Part shown: piece after piece, positions 1 to 6,722 of the stretch
Layout: each line of letters begins with the position of its first letter
Position numbering within the stretch: position 1 is the stretch's first letter
Origin: Metabacillus indicus LMG 22858
Lineage (GTDB): Bacteria; Bacillota; Bacilli; Bacillales; Bacillaceae
Direction: 5' to 3'
DNA length: 64,000 nucleotides
Assembly: GCF_000708755.2 (NCBI RefSeq)
Contig: NZ_JGVU02000006.1
Coordinates: 1 to 64,000 of the forward strand
Notes under the pieces: generated by a model
What the model was told of the DNA's origin: nothing
Database searches by the model: none
What the model saw: the letters and a program-made list of their open reading frames with translations, nothing else
Made by a program: the position numbers and the translations under genes

Positions 1-217
1 GTGACAGCCGAAACCGTCTTTGAATGTCAAACCATGCGGTTTGACATAGTATCCGGTATTAGCTCCGGTTTCCCGGAGTTATCCCAGTCTTACAGGCAGG
101 TTGCCCACGTGTTACTCACCCGTCCGCCGCTGACCGCAGATGCGGTCCGCTCGACTTGCATGTATTAGGCACGCCGCCAGCGTTCGTCCTGAGCCAGGAT
201 CAAACTCTCCGAAGAAA
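1..217 (-). rRNA. rrs: 16S ribosomal RNA, 5' end (partial)
   Basis: The reverse complement carries the universal bacterial 16S start (AGAGTTTGATCCTGGCTCAG at 208-189), and the rest matches the 5' domain of a Bacillaceae 16S including the CCACGTGTTACTCACC region. The gene reads off the left edge, so only about 215 nt of the roughly 1.55 kb gene are present. The exact mature 5' end (about 217) is inferred from the usual distance to the primer-27 site. Confidence 0.97.
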
Positions 218-323
218 ATTTGTGACTCATAAATGTTGCTGACTTAAAAATTTAAAACGTTTGGTACGCTTTTGGTTTTGTTTAGTTTTCAAAGATCATT
301 TTCGCTTCCTGCGAAGCTTTATT

Positions 324-352
324 AGAATAACATTTCACCTTTTCAAAGTCAA
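324..352 (-). promoter_or_regulatory. rrn promoter P2
   Basis: On the minus strand TTGACT (352-347) and TATTCT (329-324) are separated by exactly 17 bp. Transcription would start near 317, about 100 nt before the 16S 5' end, which fits the proximal promoter of Bacillus rRNA operons. Confidence 0.8.
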
Positions 353-420
353 GCGTTTTTTTCACTTTTCTTTTTCTCAGGCACCGTTGCTCTCACGCGT
401 TTTTCGCGGCAACGAATAAT

Positions 421-449
421 AATATACCACGCTGATTTCCCCATTGCAA
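421..449 (-). promoter_or_regulatory. rrn promoter P1
   Basis: A second minus-strand promoter has TTGCAA (449-444), a 17-bp spacer and TATATT (426-421), about 97 bp upstream of P2. A tandem promoter pair is the usual arrangement for Bacillus rrn operons. Confidence 0.65.
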
Positions 450-489
450 TAGCATTTTTATCTTTTTGCAAAAAAAAATGTTATAAATG

Positions 490-514
490 AAAACGCGCAG
501 AAATCAGCGCGTTT
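490..514 (-). terminator. thiZ terminator
   Basis: An 8-bp GC-rich stem (AAACGCGC / GCGCGTTT) overlaps the thiZ stop and is followed on the minus strand by TTTTCATTT. It separates the thiamine uptake operon from the rrn promoters. Confidence 0.75.
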
Positions 515-1262
515 CCAGATGATTTTTTGAATGCAGCAAATCCAGGAGTTTTTGTTTAATTGATACAAATTCAGCTGAAGCGAAGAGTTGGTCCGTTCGC
601 GGCCGGCCGAAAGGAATGTCTATATGTTCAATGATCCTGCCAGGTCTCGGGGAAAACACGGCAATCCTGTCAGAAAGAAAAATCGCCTCATCCATATCAT
701 GAGTAATAAACAGGACCGTTTTCCCGGATACCTCGCAAATTCTGATAAACCATTTCTGAAGCTTGTGTCTTGTCATGGCATCAAGCTTTCCAAAAGGCTC
801 GTCCAATAATAGAAGTTCTTTGCCGCTCAAATAAGCCCGGAGGAAGTTCGCTCTCTGCCTCATCCCGCCAGAAAGCATGGAAGGATAGTGTTGTTCAAAT
901 CCCTCAAGCCCAAACTGAGAAAAGAAAGATAGAGCTTCGGAACGCGCTTTTTCTTTCCCTGTCCCCTGCAGCTCCAGCGGAAGTATGACATTATCAAGAA
1001 TTGTTCTCCACGGAAAAAGCACATCGCTTTGAGGCATATACCCGGCGTGGCCTGTTTGATTCGTTATGTCTTTCCCCTTGTAATGAACAATTCCGCCGCT
1101 TGGCTTATTTACCCCTGCAATGATATCAAGAAGAGTGCTTTTGCCGCACCCGCTCGGACCAATGATGCTGACAAATTCCCCTTTTTCTACTATAAGATCA
1201 GATGGAAGCAGGACTGGCTGATCTTTCGAGTAAGTCTTGCTGACTCCTTTTAGTGTCAGCAT
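504..1262 (-). CDS. thiZ: HMP-precursor ABC transporter, ATP-binding protein ThiZ
   Basis: ABC ATPase that powers uptake of a thiamine pyrimidine precursor (HMP or formylaminopyrimidine) together with ThiX and ThiY. Walker A GPSGCGKST lies near residues 35-43, followed by the LSGGMRQR signature and the ELLLLDEPF Walker B. The length of 252 aa is normal for the SsuB/TauB/ThiZ type. The start at 1262 was chosen because it lies one base after the thiY stop and is preceded by CCGGAGG; an upstream in-frame codon at 1292 would run back into thiY. Last gene of the TPP-riboswitch operon. Substrate assignment rests on the operon and riboswitch, because the ATPase alone could equally serve taurine or sulfonate importers. 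Confidence 0.85.
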   Translation of the reverse strand: MLTLKGVSKTYSKDQPVLLPSDLIVEKGEFVSIIGPSGCGKSTLLDIIAGVNKPSGGIVHYKGKDITNQTGHAGYMPQSDVLFPWRTILDNVILPLELQGTGKEKARSEALSFFSQFGLEGFEQHYPSMLSGGMRQRANFLRAYLSGKELLLLDEPFGKLDAMTRHKLQKWFIRICEVSGKTVLFITHDMDEAIFLSDRIAVFSPRPGRIIEHIDIPFGRPRTDQLFASAEFVSIKQKLLDLLHSKNHLETR

Positions 1263-1263
1263 G

Positions 1264-2265
1264 CTACTTTTCAGCCTCCGGAAGGAATTCATTTGTATAA
1301 GCCTCTGCCGGATCTATGTTTTCTTCAATCAGCTTTTGTTGATACATCCAGTCAGCGTACCGTTCCCAAACTTCTTCTTTTTGAATCCCCCATTGCTTTG
1401 CATCACCCTGATACTGCTTGCTGAGCCACTTTTGACTTTCCTTTGCAAGATCTTTATTTATTTCAGGCACATGCTTAATCAGAATATCTGCCGCTTCAAT
1501 CGGCTTATCGATGGCAAACTCGTAACCTTTTGCGGTTGCCTGTACAAAAGCCTGTACCGTATCCTTTTCTTTCTTTATCTTTGTCTCGCTTGCAGCGAGT
1601 ACAGGTGTATAGTAGTTCAATGCTGGATCAAGGTCTTTAAGATAGATGTAATTCAGTTCTATCCCCTTTCTTTTAGCTTCTATCCCGTCCCAGCCCTCAA
1701 AGATCCATTGGAAATCCGTATCCCGGCCGATTGATTTAAAGAAATCAGTTGCACCAAGTGTGACATAATCGACTTTGCCAAAATCTGCGTCATCCTGGTT
1801 CATAACCGCACGAATCACAGCCTCTTCAGTAGGCGATCCCCATCCGCCGTACCGTTTCCCTTCAAAATCTTCAGGCGAGACAATCTCTTCTTCCTTTAAT
1901 GAAGCGAAAGCAGAAGTATTTTCCTGAATAATGGCCGCAATAGAAACGATCGGCACACCTGCTGACCGCGCATGTGTGATGTTTTCCTGGTGGCTGACCG
2001 CAAAATCGACCTCGCCCGATGCAACAATTTGATCTGCGCTGACTCCCTCGCCAGGTTCTACTATCTCAACTTCAAGACCCGCTTCTTTATAGAACCCTTT
2101 TTCAATCGCCGCATAAATGCCTGTATGATTTGTATTCGGAAACCAGTCCAGCATGACCTTCACTTTTTTTGCTTCTTCACTTGAGGCATTCTCAGCAGGA
2201 GCGCATCCTGTTAAAAGGATGGATGTGCTGAATAATATGACGAGCATTCTCCGCAGTTTTTTCAT
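1264..2265 (-). CDS. thiY: HMP/formylaminopyrimidine-binding lipoprotein ThiY
   Basis: Solute-binding lipoprotein of the ThiXYZ importer, 333 aa. A signal peptide ends in the lipobox LLTGC, so the protein should be anchored outside the membrane through its cysteine. The mature part is an NMT1/THI5-like periplasmic-binding fold (VKVMLDWFPNTNHTGIYAA is typical). It sits between the permease and ATPase genes, with 14 bp to thiX and 1 bp to thiZ. Control by the upstream TPP riboswitch supports thiamine-precursor binding rather than taurine or nitrate. Confidence 0.87.
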   Translation of the reverse strand: MKKLRRMLVILFSTSILLTGCAPAENASSEEAKKVKVMLDWFPNTNHTGIYAAIEKGFYKEAGLEVEIVEPGEGVSADQIVASGEVDFAVSHQENITHARSAGVPIVSIAAIIQENTSAFASLKEEEIVSPEDFEGKRYGGWGSPTEEAVIRAVMNQDDADFGKVDYVTLGATDFFKSIGRDTDFQWIFEGWDGIEAKRKGIELNYIYLKDLDPALNYYTPVLAASETKIKKEKDTVQAFVQATAKGYEFAIDKPIEAADILIKHVPEINKDLAKESQKWLSKQYQGDAKQWGIQKEEVWERYADWMYQQKLIEENIDPAEAYTNEFLPEAEK

Positions 2266-2279
2266 CGTATTCCTCCATG

Positions 2280-3065
2280 TCAGTAGTGTTTATTCGCTTT
2301 GTACTTCCAGGGCATCGCCGCTCTTGCCAGCAATTCAATGACTGCAAAAATAACCAGACTTAAAGCAACAATGACGATAATGATGGCAAATACCTTTTCT
2401 GTTAAAAAAGATTGAGAGGATCTAGTAAGGATAATTCCAAGGCCTTGACTCGCTCCCAGCCACTCTCCGATAACCGCTCCCATTACACTGTATGTTCCGG
2501 CTATCTTGAGCCCTGAGAAAAAATACGGCATGGAAGCAGGAATCTTCACCTTCAAGAAGAGCTGACGTTTATTCGCTCCCATGGTCTTCATCAGTTTGAT
2601 CATATCCCTGTCAGCCTGACTGAATCCGTCTGCAAGATTAATGGCTATCGGAAAAAAGCAGACAAGTGCTGTTACGATGACCTTCGGCAAGATCCCGAAT
2701 CCAAACCAGATAATCAGCAGAGGTGCCAGTGCAATAATTGGAACGGTCTGTGAAAGGACAAGGAGCGGTTCAACCGCTTTTCTGATCCAGAGGGAAAGGT
2801 CAATTAAAATGGCAATGGCCACTCCTGCAGCTGCTGCTATCAGGAGGCCGAGAACAGCTTCAGTAAGCGTCTGCAGAACGTGCACTCCGAGCGTTCCTCT
2901 CATTTCAAACAGGGTGATGAAAATGTCTGTCGGTTTTGGCAGGATCCACTTCTCAATTCGAAAAAGCAAGACTGCCATCTCCCAGAGCAGAAGAAAAACG
3001 GCAAGAACGGCTGCAGGCAGCGCTATTCCTGATATAGATTCAGCGATATTTTTGGAGTTTTTCAT
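2280..3065 (-). CDS. thiX: HMP-precursor ABC transporter permease ThiX
   Basis: Membrane permease of the ThiXYZ importer, 261 aa with about six transmembrane helices. The family BPD_transp_1 coupling loop (EAA-like) is visible around the MKTMGANKRQLFLKVKIPAS segment, which contacts the ATPase. Its start overlaps the preceding thiamine-binding gene by 26 bp, so translation is probably coupled. It resembles SsuC/TauC permeases in sequence; the riboswitch context decides the substrate. Confidence 0.85.
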   Translation of the reverse strand: MKNSKNIAESISGIALPAAVLAVFLLLWEMAVLLFRIEKWILPKPTDIFITLFEMRGTLGVHVLQTLTEAVLGLLIAAAAGVAIAILIDLSLWIRKAVEPLLVLSQTVPIIALAPLLIIWFGFGILPKVIVTALVCFFPIAINLADGFSQADRDMIKLMKTMGANKRQLFLKVKIPASMPYFFSGLKIAGTYSVMGAVIGEWLGASQGLGIILTRSSQSFLTEKVFAIIIVIVALSLVIFAVIELLARAAMPWKYKANKHY

Positions 3066-3330
3066 CCATCGTTACTCCTTCGGCAGGGCGGTAGTGAATT
3101 TTGATGTGCGTCATCACTTCACTTGCACCTGCCCCGATACAGGCATCCTGTGCCTGCTTTACAATTTCAAGCAGATGATTGAGTTCCCCCTCCATAACGG
3201 TCTCCATCGCGCCGACTTCATATTTGACACCTGACTGCTGCACAACTTCAATGGCTTTGTCGACAATCTCGTATGTATTTCCGTGTGCTGATTTCGGCAG
3301 TACTTGAAACGCAAGGTTTACACTGGACAT
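3040..3330 (-). CDS. MTH1187/YqgV-type thiamine-binding small protein
   Basis: A 96-residue cytosolic protein of the MTH1187/YkoF-like fold (ferredoxin-like), a family in which several members bind thiamine or its precursors. Recognisable features are LAFQVLPKS at the start, GAMETVMEG in the middle and HIKIHYRP near the end. First gene behind the leftward TPP riboswitch, overlapping thiX by 26 bp. Two adjacent ATG codons (3333 and 3330) follow GGAGGAATTC; 3330 gives the better 8-nt spacing. The role is inferred as a thiamine or HMP sensor or chaperone for the importer. Confidence 0.8.
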   Translation of the reverse strand: MSSVNLAFQVLPKSAHGNTYEIVDKAIEVVQQSGVKYEVGAMETVMEGELNHLLEIVKQAQDACIGAGASEVMTHIKIHYRPAEGVTMDEKLQKYR

Positions 3331-3373
3331 CATGAATTCCTCCCTTTCTTTCTGTGAATCTCTTAGAAAATGC

Positions 3374-3402
3374 AAAAAAAGGCTGCCGGTTAGGGCAGCC
3401 TT
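3374..3402 (-). terminator. Intrinsic terminator of leftward TPP riboswitch
   Basis: A 9-bp stem (AAGGCTGCC / GGCAGCCTT) followed by seven U on the minus strand lies between the TPP aptamer and the first coding start. It is the likely expression platform: TPP binding would favour termination. Confidence 0.85.
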
Positions 3403-3440
3403 AAGCATTCGCAAAGTTCATGGAAAATAGACTCTTTTCC

Positions 3441-3532
3441 TGTATCCCTCCGCTGGCATTACCCAGATCAGGTTAAAGGGTCGATACAAGAATCAGTATC
3501 CTCTCAGCCGAGTTCACTCAGCTCCCCTGCTT
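3441..3532 (-). promoter_or_regulatory. TPP riboswitch (thi box), leftward
   Basis: On the minus strand the THI-box landmarks occur in order: GGGGAGCTGAG, CGGCTGAGAGG, then ACCCTTTAACCTGATCTGGG and TAATGCCAGCGGAGGGA. This is a nearly consensus thiamine pyrophosphate aptamer. Together with the terminator at 3374-3402 it should shut down the thiamine-binding-thiXYZ operon when TPP is plentiful. Confidence 0.95.
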
Positions 3533-3687
3533 CTATAAGATTCATGGAAACTATAGCAAGTTTTACAAGACTTGTAAAGAAAGGAAAAATACTTTCCGCT
3601 ATTTTCTGAAAAAAAATAGAATTTAGGCTTGTCGAATTTTGCAGTTTCCTGTATAGTAGTGTCTAAATCATATATCGCATTTGACCA

Positions 3688-3772
3688 CTTGGGGAGCCGC
3701 CGGCTGAGAGTGAACGTTATGTTCTGACCCGTTGAACCTGTTAAGTTAAAGCTTACGTAGGGATGTGGCGAT
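3688..3772 (+). promoter_or_regulatory. TPP riboswitch (thi box), rightward
   Basis: Plus-strand THI-box elements GGGGAGCCG, GGCTGAGAGTG, ACCCGTTGAACCTG and TACGTAGGGATGTGG occur in the correct order. The P4/P5 part (TTAAGTTAAAGCTTACGTAGGGA) is less canonical than in the leftward copy but is typical of thiT leaders. It precedes a terminator and thiT. Confidence 0.92.
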
Positions 3773-3795
3773 GGATTCAAGTGATAACCCAACCA

Positions 3796-3840
3796 AAGCA
3801 GTGCGTGGAAACCATCCGACATTCCCCGCATTGCTTTTTT
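3796..3840 (+). terminator. Intrinsic terminator of rightward TPP riboswitch
   Basis: AAGCAGTGCG (3796-3805) pairs with CGCATTGCTT (3827-3836) through ten base pairs with one G-U, followed by a U run. It lies between the aptamer and the thiT start, so it is the expected TPP-controlled off switch. Confidence 0.8.
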
Positions 3841-3885
3841 CTATGGAGAAAAGGCCCCGGTCGAATGCCGAAAAGGGGTAAAATC

Positions 3886-4458
3886 ATGCAAACAAATAAG
3901 CGCCTGGTTTTTTTATTGGAAGCAGCGATTCTTGCTGCAATCGCCTTTCTTTTAGATTTAGCGACAAGCTTTATCGGCAAAATGCCGCAGGGAGGATCGA
4001 TTTCACTTGCAATGGTGCCCGTACTGATCATGGGATTTCGCCACGGTCTAAAAGGCGGACTGCTGACAGGCTTTCTCCTCGGCCTGCTGCAGACGGTCAT
4101 GGGCTATACGACCATTGTTCATCCTGTACAGGGTTTTCTGGATTACTTTGTCGCCTTTACAGCGGTTGGTGCCGGAGGTATTTTTTATAAGCAAATTCAG
4201 AACTCTCTCCATTCTTTAAACAAAGGGCGCCTGATTCTTTATGTCACACTTGCCGCTTTCCTTGGAAGCTTCCTGAGATTTGCAGCCCACACACTCGCAG
4301 GCGCTGTCTTTTTCGCTGAGTTTGCAGGAGATCAGCCGGTGCTCCTCTATTCAGCAGGGTACAACGCATCCTACATGATTCCGACATTTATCATCTGTAC
4401 GATCATTCTTGTGCTGATGCTGCTGACATCCAAAGCGCTGATCATAAATAGAAAATAG
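3886..4458 (+). CDS. thiT: Energy-coupled thiamine transporter ThiT
   Basis: Substrate-binding membrane subunit (S component) of an ECF transporter for thiamine; about 190 aa with six transmembrane helices. Family marks include the early LEAAILAAIAFLLDL helix, GGSISLAMVPV, and the GFLDYFVAF and YNASYM segments that line the thiamine pocket in ThiT. The ATG at 3886 follows AAGGGG at good spacing; the longer open frame upstream runs through the riboswitch and is not coding. The EcfA/EcfT partners are not in the window and are expected near ribosomal protein genes. Confidence 0.92.
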   Translation: MQTNKRLVFLLEAAILAAIAFLLDLATSFIGKMPQGGSISLAMVPVLIMGFRHGLKGGLLTGFLLGLLQTVMGYTTIVHPVQGFLDYFVAFTAVGAGGIFYKQIQNSLHSLNKGRLILYVTLAAFLGSFLRFAAHTLAGAVFFAEFAGDQPVLLYSAGYNASYMIPTFIICTIILVLMLLTSKALIINRK

Positions 4459-4460
4459 AG

Positions 4461-4487
4461 AAAAGCACCGGAAATCCGGTGCTTTTT
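4461..4487 (+). terminator. thiT terminator
   Basis: Stem AAGCACCGG / CCGGTGCTT with an AAAT loop and a T run directly after the thiT stop codon. Confidence 0.85.
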
Positions 4488-4550
4488 ATCATAATCTCTT
4501 CTTTTTCAGCATGTATTAGTAGTAATAGATTTCCTATTGGAGGCCATGAA

Positions 4551-4739
4551 ATGAATCTCACATACTCACTCATGCTGTTTGCCTTTTTTCTATCCATCTT
4601 TCATTTTCTGTATGGCTACTTTGAAGCTCTGCGGATCAGCGGCGAAGATGGCCCTGTCAGAGGATGGTCGGTTGTTTTTTCATTTCCGCTCGGATTTGTT
4701 TTTGCCTATTTTGCAGCAGTTTTTAACCAGCAAATCTGA
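4551..4739 (+). CDS. Small two-helix membrane protein, unknown function
   Basis: A 62-residue protein with two predicted transmembrane segments (about residues 5-22 and 39-57) joined by a charged loop containing EALRISGEDGPVRG. The ATG at 4551 has TTGGAGG 8 nt upstream; the open frame extends further upstream but without a better ribosome binding site. Stands alone between the thiT terminator and a REP-like element. Function not recognised. Confidence 0.6.
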   Translation: MNLTYSLMLFAFFLSIFHFLYGYFEALRISGEDGPVRGWSVVFSFPLGFVFAYFAAVFNQQI

Positions 4740-4741
4740 AC

Positions 4742-4858
4742 AAAAGCGCAAGCGCCAAGGCCCGCTCCGATAGGCAGATAAGAATCCGGCGGAAAAGTCC
4801 GGTTTTGACTTTTTTGACGGATTTGTTCTGACAGAGGATCTAGGCGCTGGAGCTTGCC
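4742..4858 (+). repeat. REP-like imperfect palindrome
   Basis: A non-coding, highly foldable element of about 115 bp. Nested inverted repeats can be seen: outer AAGCGCC against GGCGCT plus GCTT, middle AATCCG / CGGATT, inner AAGTC / GACTT. The edge motifs AAGCGC...GCGCC and GGCGCTGGAGCTT resemble a family of short repeats scattered in Bacillaceae intergenic regions. Only one copy lies in this window, so the repeat nature is inferred. Confidence 0.5.
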
Positions 4859-4898
4859 GTTGATAACTTTGTTATGTTATCAACAGCCTTTTATTTTT
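4859..4898 (+). terminator. Hairpin with T-rich tail
   Basis: GTTGATAAC (4859-4867) pairs with GTTATCAAC (4876-4884), followed by a T-rich stretch (CCTTTTATTTTTT). A probable terminator for plus-strand transcription from the small membrane protein gene. Confidence 0.55.
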
Positions 4899-4922
4899 TA
4901 TAATTCCTTTAACAAAAAGCAG

Positions 4923-4951
4923 AACCCGGCATATGTCTGCCGGGTCTTTTT
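4923..4951. terminator. Terminator between opposing transcripts
   Basis: A perfect 9-bp GC-rich stem (AACCCGGCA / TGCCGGGTC with one mismatch at the edge) is followed by CTTTTT on the plus strand. On the minus strand it is followed by CTGCTTTTTG, so it may also end the tRNA-like RNA. Confidence 0.65.
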
Positions 4952-4953
4952 GA

Positions 4954-5145
4954 TGCCTCTGGCGGGATTCGAACCCGCACTCCTTTCGTAAGCATAGGCT
5001 AAGGGGAACACGCTTCCCTACGGATTTTCACCGGCAGGAATTTCACCTGCCTCAGCATAGTTGCTTTTCGGTGCTTCTGAAACCTTTGCCTTGCGACCCG
5101 GTTCTACTGTTTTCCGGCGCTCTTCCCTTCTAGAGCTACAGAGGC
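4954..5145 (-). ncRNA. tRNA-like RNA with ~115-nt expanded middle
   Basis: On the minus strand the 192-nt stretch begins GCCTCTG (5145-5139) and ends CAGAGGC plus A, a perfect 7-bp acceptor-like stem. Next to the 5' strand is TA and a 4-bp D-like arm (GCTC / GAGC with a GGG-containing loop). Next to the 3' strand is a perfect T arm, GCGGG TTCGAAT CCCGC. Instead of a 17-nt anticodon arm there are about 130 nt with their own helices: GGCAAAGG / CCTTAGCC (one mismatch), CACCG / CGGTG, GCAGG / CCTGC and TAGGGAA / TTCCC. CCA is not encoded (ATCA). No open frame of note covers it. It could be an intron-bearing tRNA, a tRNA mimic or a new structured RNA; I do not recognise the family. The missing anticodon arm argues against an ordinary tRNA. 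Confidence 0.6.
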
Positions 5146-5152
5146 TTATTAA

Positions 5153-5176
5153 GAGTCTCTGTTTTCACAGAAACTC
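5153..5176 (-). terminator. Hairpin after the epimerase gene
   Basis: GAGTTTCTGT pairs with ACAGAGACTC (10 bp, one G-U, GAAA tetraloop) on the minus strand just after the epimerase stop. The tail TTAATAAG is only partly T-rich, so it may be a weak terminator or an RNA-stabilising hairpin ahead of the tRNA-like RNA. Confidence 0.45.
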
Positions 5177-5186
5177 CCGCAAGAGT

Positions 5187-6065
5187 TTACAGCAGCTCTT
5201 CTATTAAACTCTCAACATACTCGTTCATGTTCCCAAATGTATATCCTGTCATTTGTGCTTTTGTCACATCCAGCGTCCAGTCACCCGGAAGACCGTACGG
5301 GGACGCGTTTTCTTTTGTCACTTCCCCTGTAATGACTGCGGCTTTGTCTGCAGCACTCTCAATCTTGCCGATCAGTTCCCTCAGGGAAAGATTGTCTTCA
5401 AACGCTATATTATACGCTCCTGTCAGCTTTTCTTTTCCTATAAGAAAAAGAAAACCTGCAGCATCTTCAGATGAAGTGAAGCTGAAAGAAACATTGTCAT
5501 TTTTCGCGCCAATTGGCTCTTCCCTTTTCACTTTGTCTACATGAAATAAAAAGCGCTCGGTGTAATCATCGGTTCCGATAACCAGAGCAGGCCTGACAGC
5601 TGCAACAGGCACTTTTGCATTCTGGAACAGATAAGCTTCGGCACCGCGCTTTGCCTCCTGATAACCGGTCATTCCCCCGTATTCCTTGCGGTCTTTAAAC
5701 GTCGGTTCGAACGAGAGCGGGTTAAAATCCGGTTCCCTTCGTCCTTTGCCGAATTCATAGACTGCCATTGTTGATGTAAAGATGTAATGCCCTACTTTAT
5801 CTTCGAGAGCCTCATAAGCGGTTTTGGCTTCGAGCGGGGAGAAACAGGACTGATCATAGACAGCGTCCCATTGCCTTCCTTCAAAAGCCCGGGTCATTGA
5901 TTCTTTCTTTTCCCGGTCAATGACAAGGCGCTCGACCCTGTCTCCAAAATCATCCCGGGTTCTGCCTCTTGTTGCGACCGTCACAACCACTCCCTCCTCG
6001 AGCAGTTTATGAACAAGCCTCTTCCCAAAAAACTGTGTCCCACCTAGTATTAACGCGGTTTTCAA
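5187..6065 (-). CDS. NAD-dependent epimerase/dehydratase (extended SDR)
   Basis: A Rossmann-fold extended short-chain dehydrogenase of about 292 aa. The N-terminus KTALILGGTQFFGKRLV carries the GxxGxxG-like nucleotide loop, and a YxxxK-type pair is represented by GYQEAKRGAE. Members act on sugar nucleotides, but the substrate cannot be read from the sequence. I chose the TTG at 6065 because AAAGAGGG lies 7 nt upstream and it makes the protein begin like its family (MKTALILGGT). The ATG at 6083 overlaps the preceding stop (TAATG) but lacks a good ribosome binding site. Likely co-transcribed with the acetyltransferase. Confidence 0.8.
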   Translation of the reverse strand: MKTALILGGTQFFGKRLVHKLLEEGVVVTVATRGRTRDDFGDRVERLVIDREKKESMTRAFEGRQWDAVYDQSCFSPLEAKTAYEALEDKVGHYIFTSTMAVYEFGKGRREPDFNPLSFEPTFKDRKEYGGMTGYQEAKRGAEAYLFQNAKVPVAAVRPALVIGTDDYTERFLFHVDKVKREEPIGAKNDNVSFSFTSSEDAAGFLFLIGKEKLTGAYNIAFEDNLSLRELIGKIESAADKAAVITGEVTKENASPYGLPGDWTLDVTKAQMTGYTFGNMNEYVESLIEELL

Positions 6066-6082
6066 TGTATTTCCCTCTTTCA

Positions 6083-6604
6083 TTATGTATTCAGCCTCGC
6101 TGACAAATCCTTGAGATTCCAGCCGTATGCCGTCTCCGGATAATCGGTACCTTCAATCGCGTATGTATCCTCTCCCACTTTTTCAGGGCTGTAGCGCTCA
6201 TAGAATCCCTTTGACGGGTTGGCATTCATCACCCACAGCATCATCGTTTGATAGTTCAGGTTCATCAGCTCCTCTGCTGCCGCACGAACCAGTCTCTTTC
6301 CAACACCTGCACCTTGTGCTTCTTTCAGAAGATAGATGGCGTATAATTCGCCATCATAGCCGAATTCCTGAGATCTGGACGGACCAAATCCCGCAAACCC
6401 GACAATTTTGCCCTCTTCATCTTCTGCAACGAACACAGTATCCGGATTCAGATTCCGCCAGATTTTCTCTTTGCTCTCGTAAGTCAGACTATTTAAAAAT
6501 GAATCTGCTACGATTCCCTTATACGTTGTCCGCCAGCTGTCGACGTGCACAATCGCAATTTGCTTTGCATCTTTTCTGGCAGCTTTTCTTATCAGTATCT
6601 TCAT
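6083..6604 (-). CDS. GNAT-family N-acetyltransferase
   Basis: A 173-aa acetyl-CoA dependent N-acetyltransferase. The acetyl-CoA loop is seen as EAQGAGVGKRLV, preceded by the beta strand YAIYLL and followed by LWVMNANPSKGFYERY, the usual C-terminal motif. ATG at 6604 follows AAGGAGTGTTG. The stop overlaps the possible ATG of the downstream epimerase gene, so the two probably form one operon. The acetylated substrate is unknown. Confidence 0.85.
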   Translation of the reverse strand: MKILIRKAARKDAKQIAIVHVDSWRTTYKGIVADSFLNSLTYESKEKIWRNLNPDTVFVAEDEEGKIVGFAGFGPSRSQEFGYDGELYAIYLLKEAQGAGVGKRLVRAAAEELMNLNYQTMMLWVMNANPSKGFYERYSPEKVGEDTYAIEGTDYPETAYGWNLKDLSARLNT

Positions 6605-6722
6605 TTTTCAACACTCCTTGCTGATGAAAATTCGACAACATTCAATAAAAACCCTGTTTCAAAAGGAGTTTCTTTTTTTGCAGAGAATAAGTTTACTAGA
6701 CCAAATCAATTGGAGGCCTACA

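Noticed and set aside
1237-1734. 165-aa frame on the plus strand inside thiY
   Set aside because: Antisense shadow of a well-supported lipoprotein gene; no ribosome binding site and composition unlike a real protein.
4954-5145. Ordinary tRNA, tmRNA or SRP RNA
   Set aside because: The acceptor strands are 192 nt apart with no anticodon arm; tmRNA and SRP landmark sequences are absent.
4954-5145. Cobalamin riboswitch
   Set aside because: Only the GGTGNAANTCC-like piece matches; the B12 box and other core parts are missing, and no B12-related gene follows.
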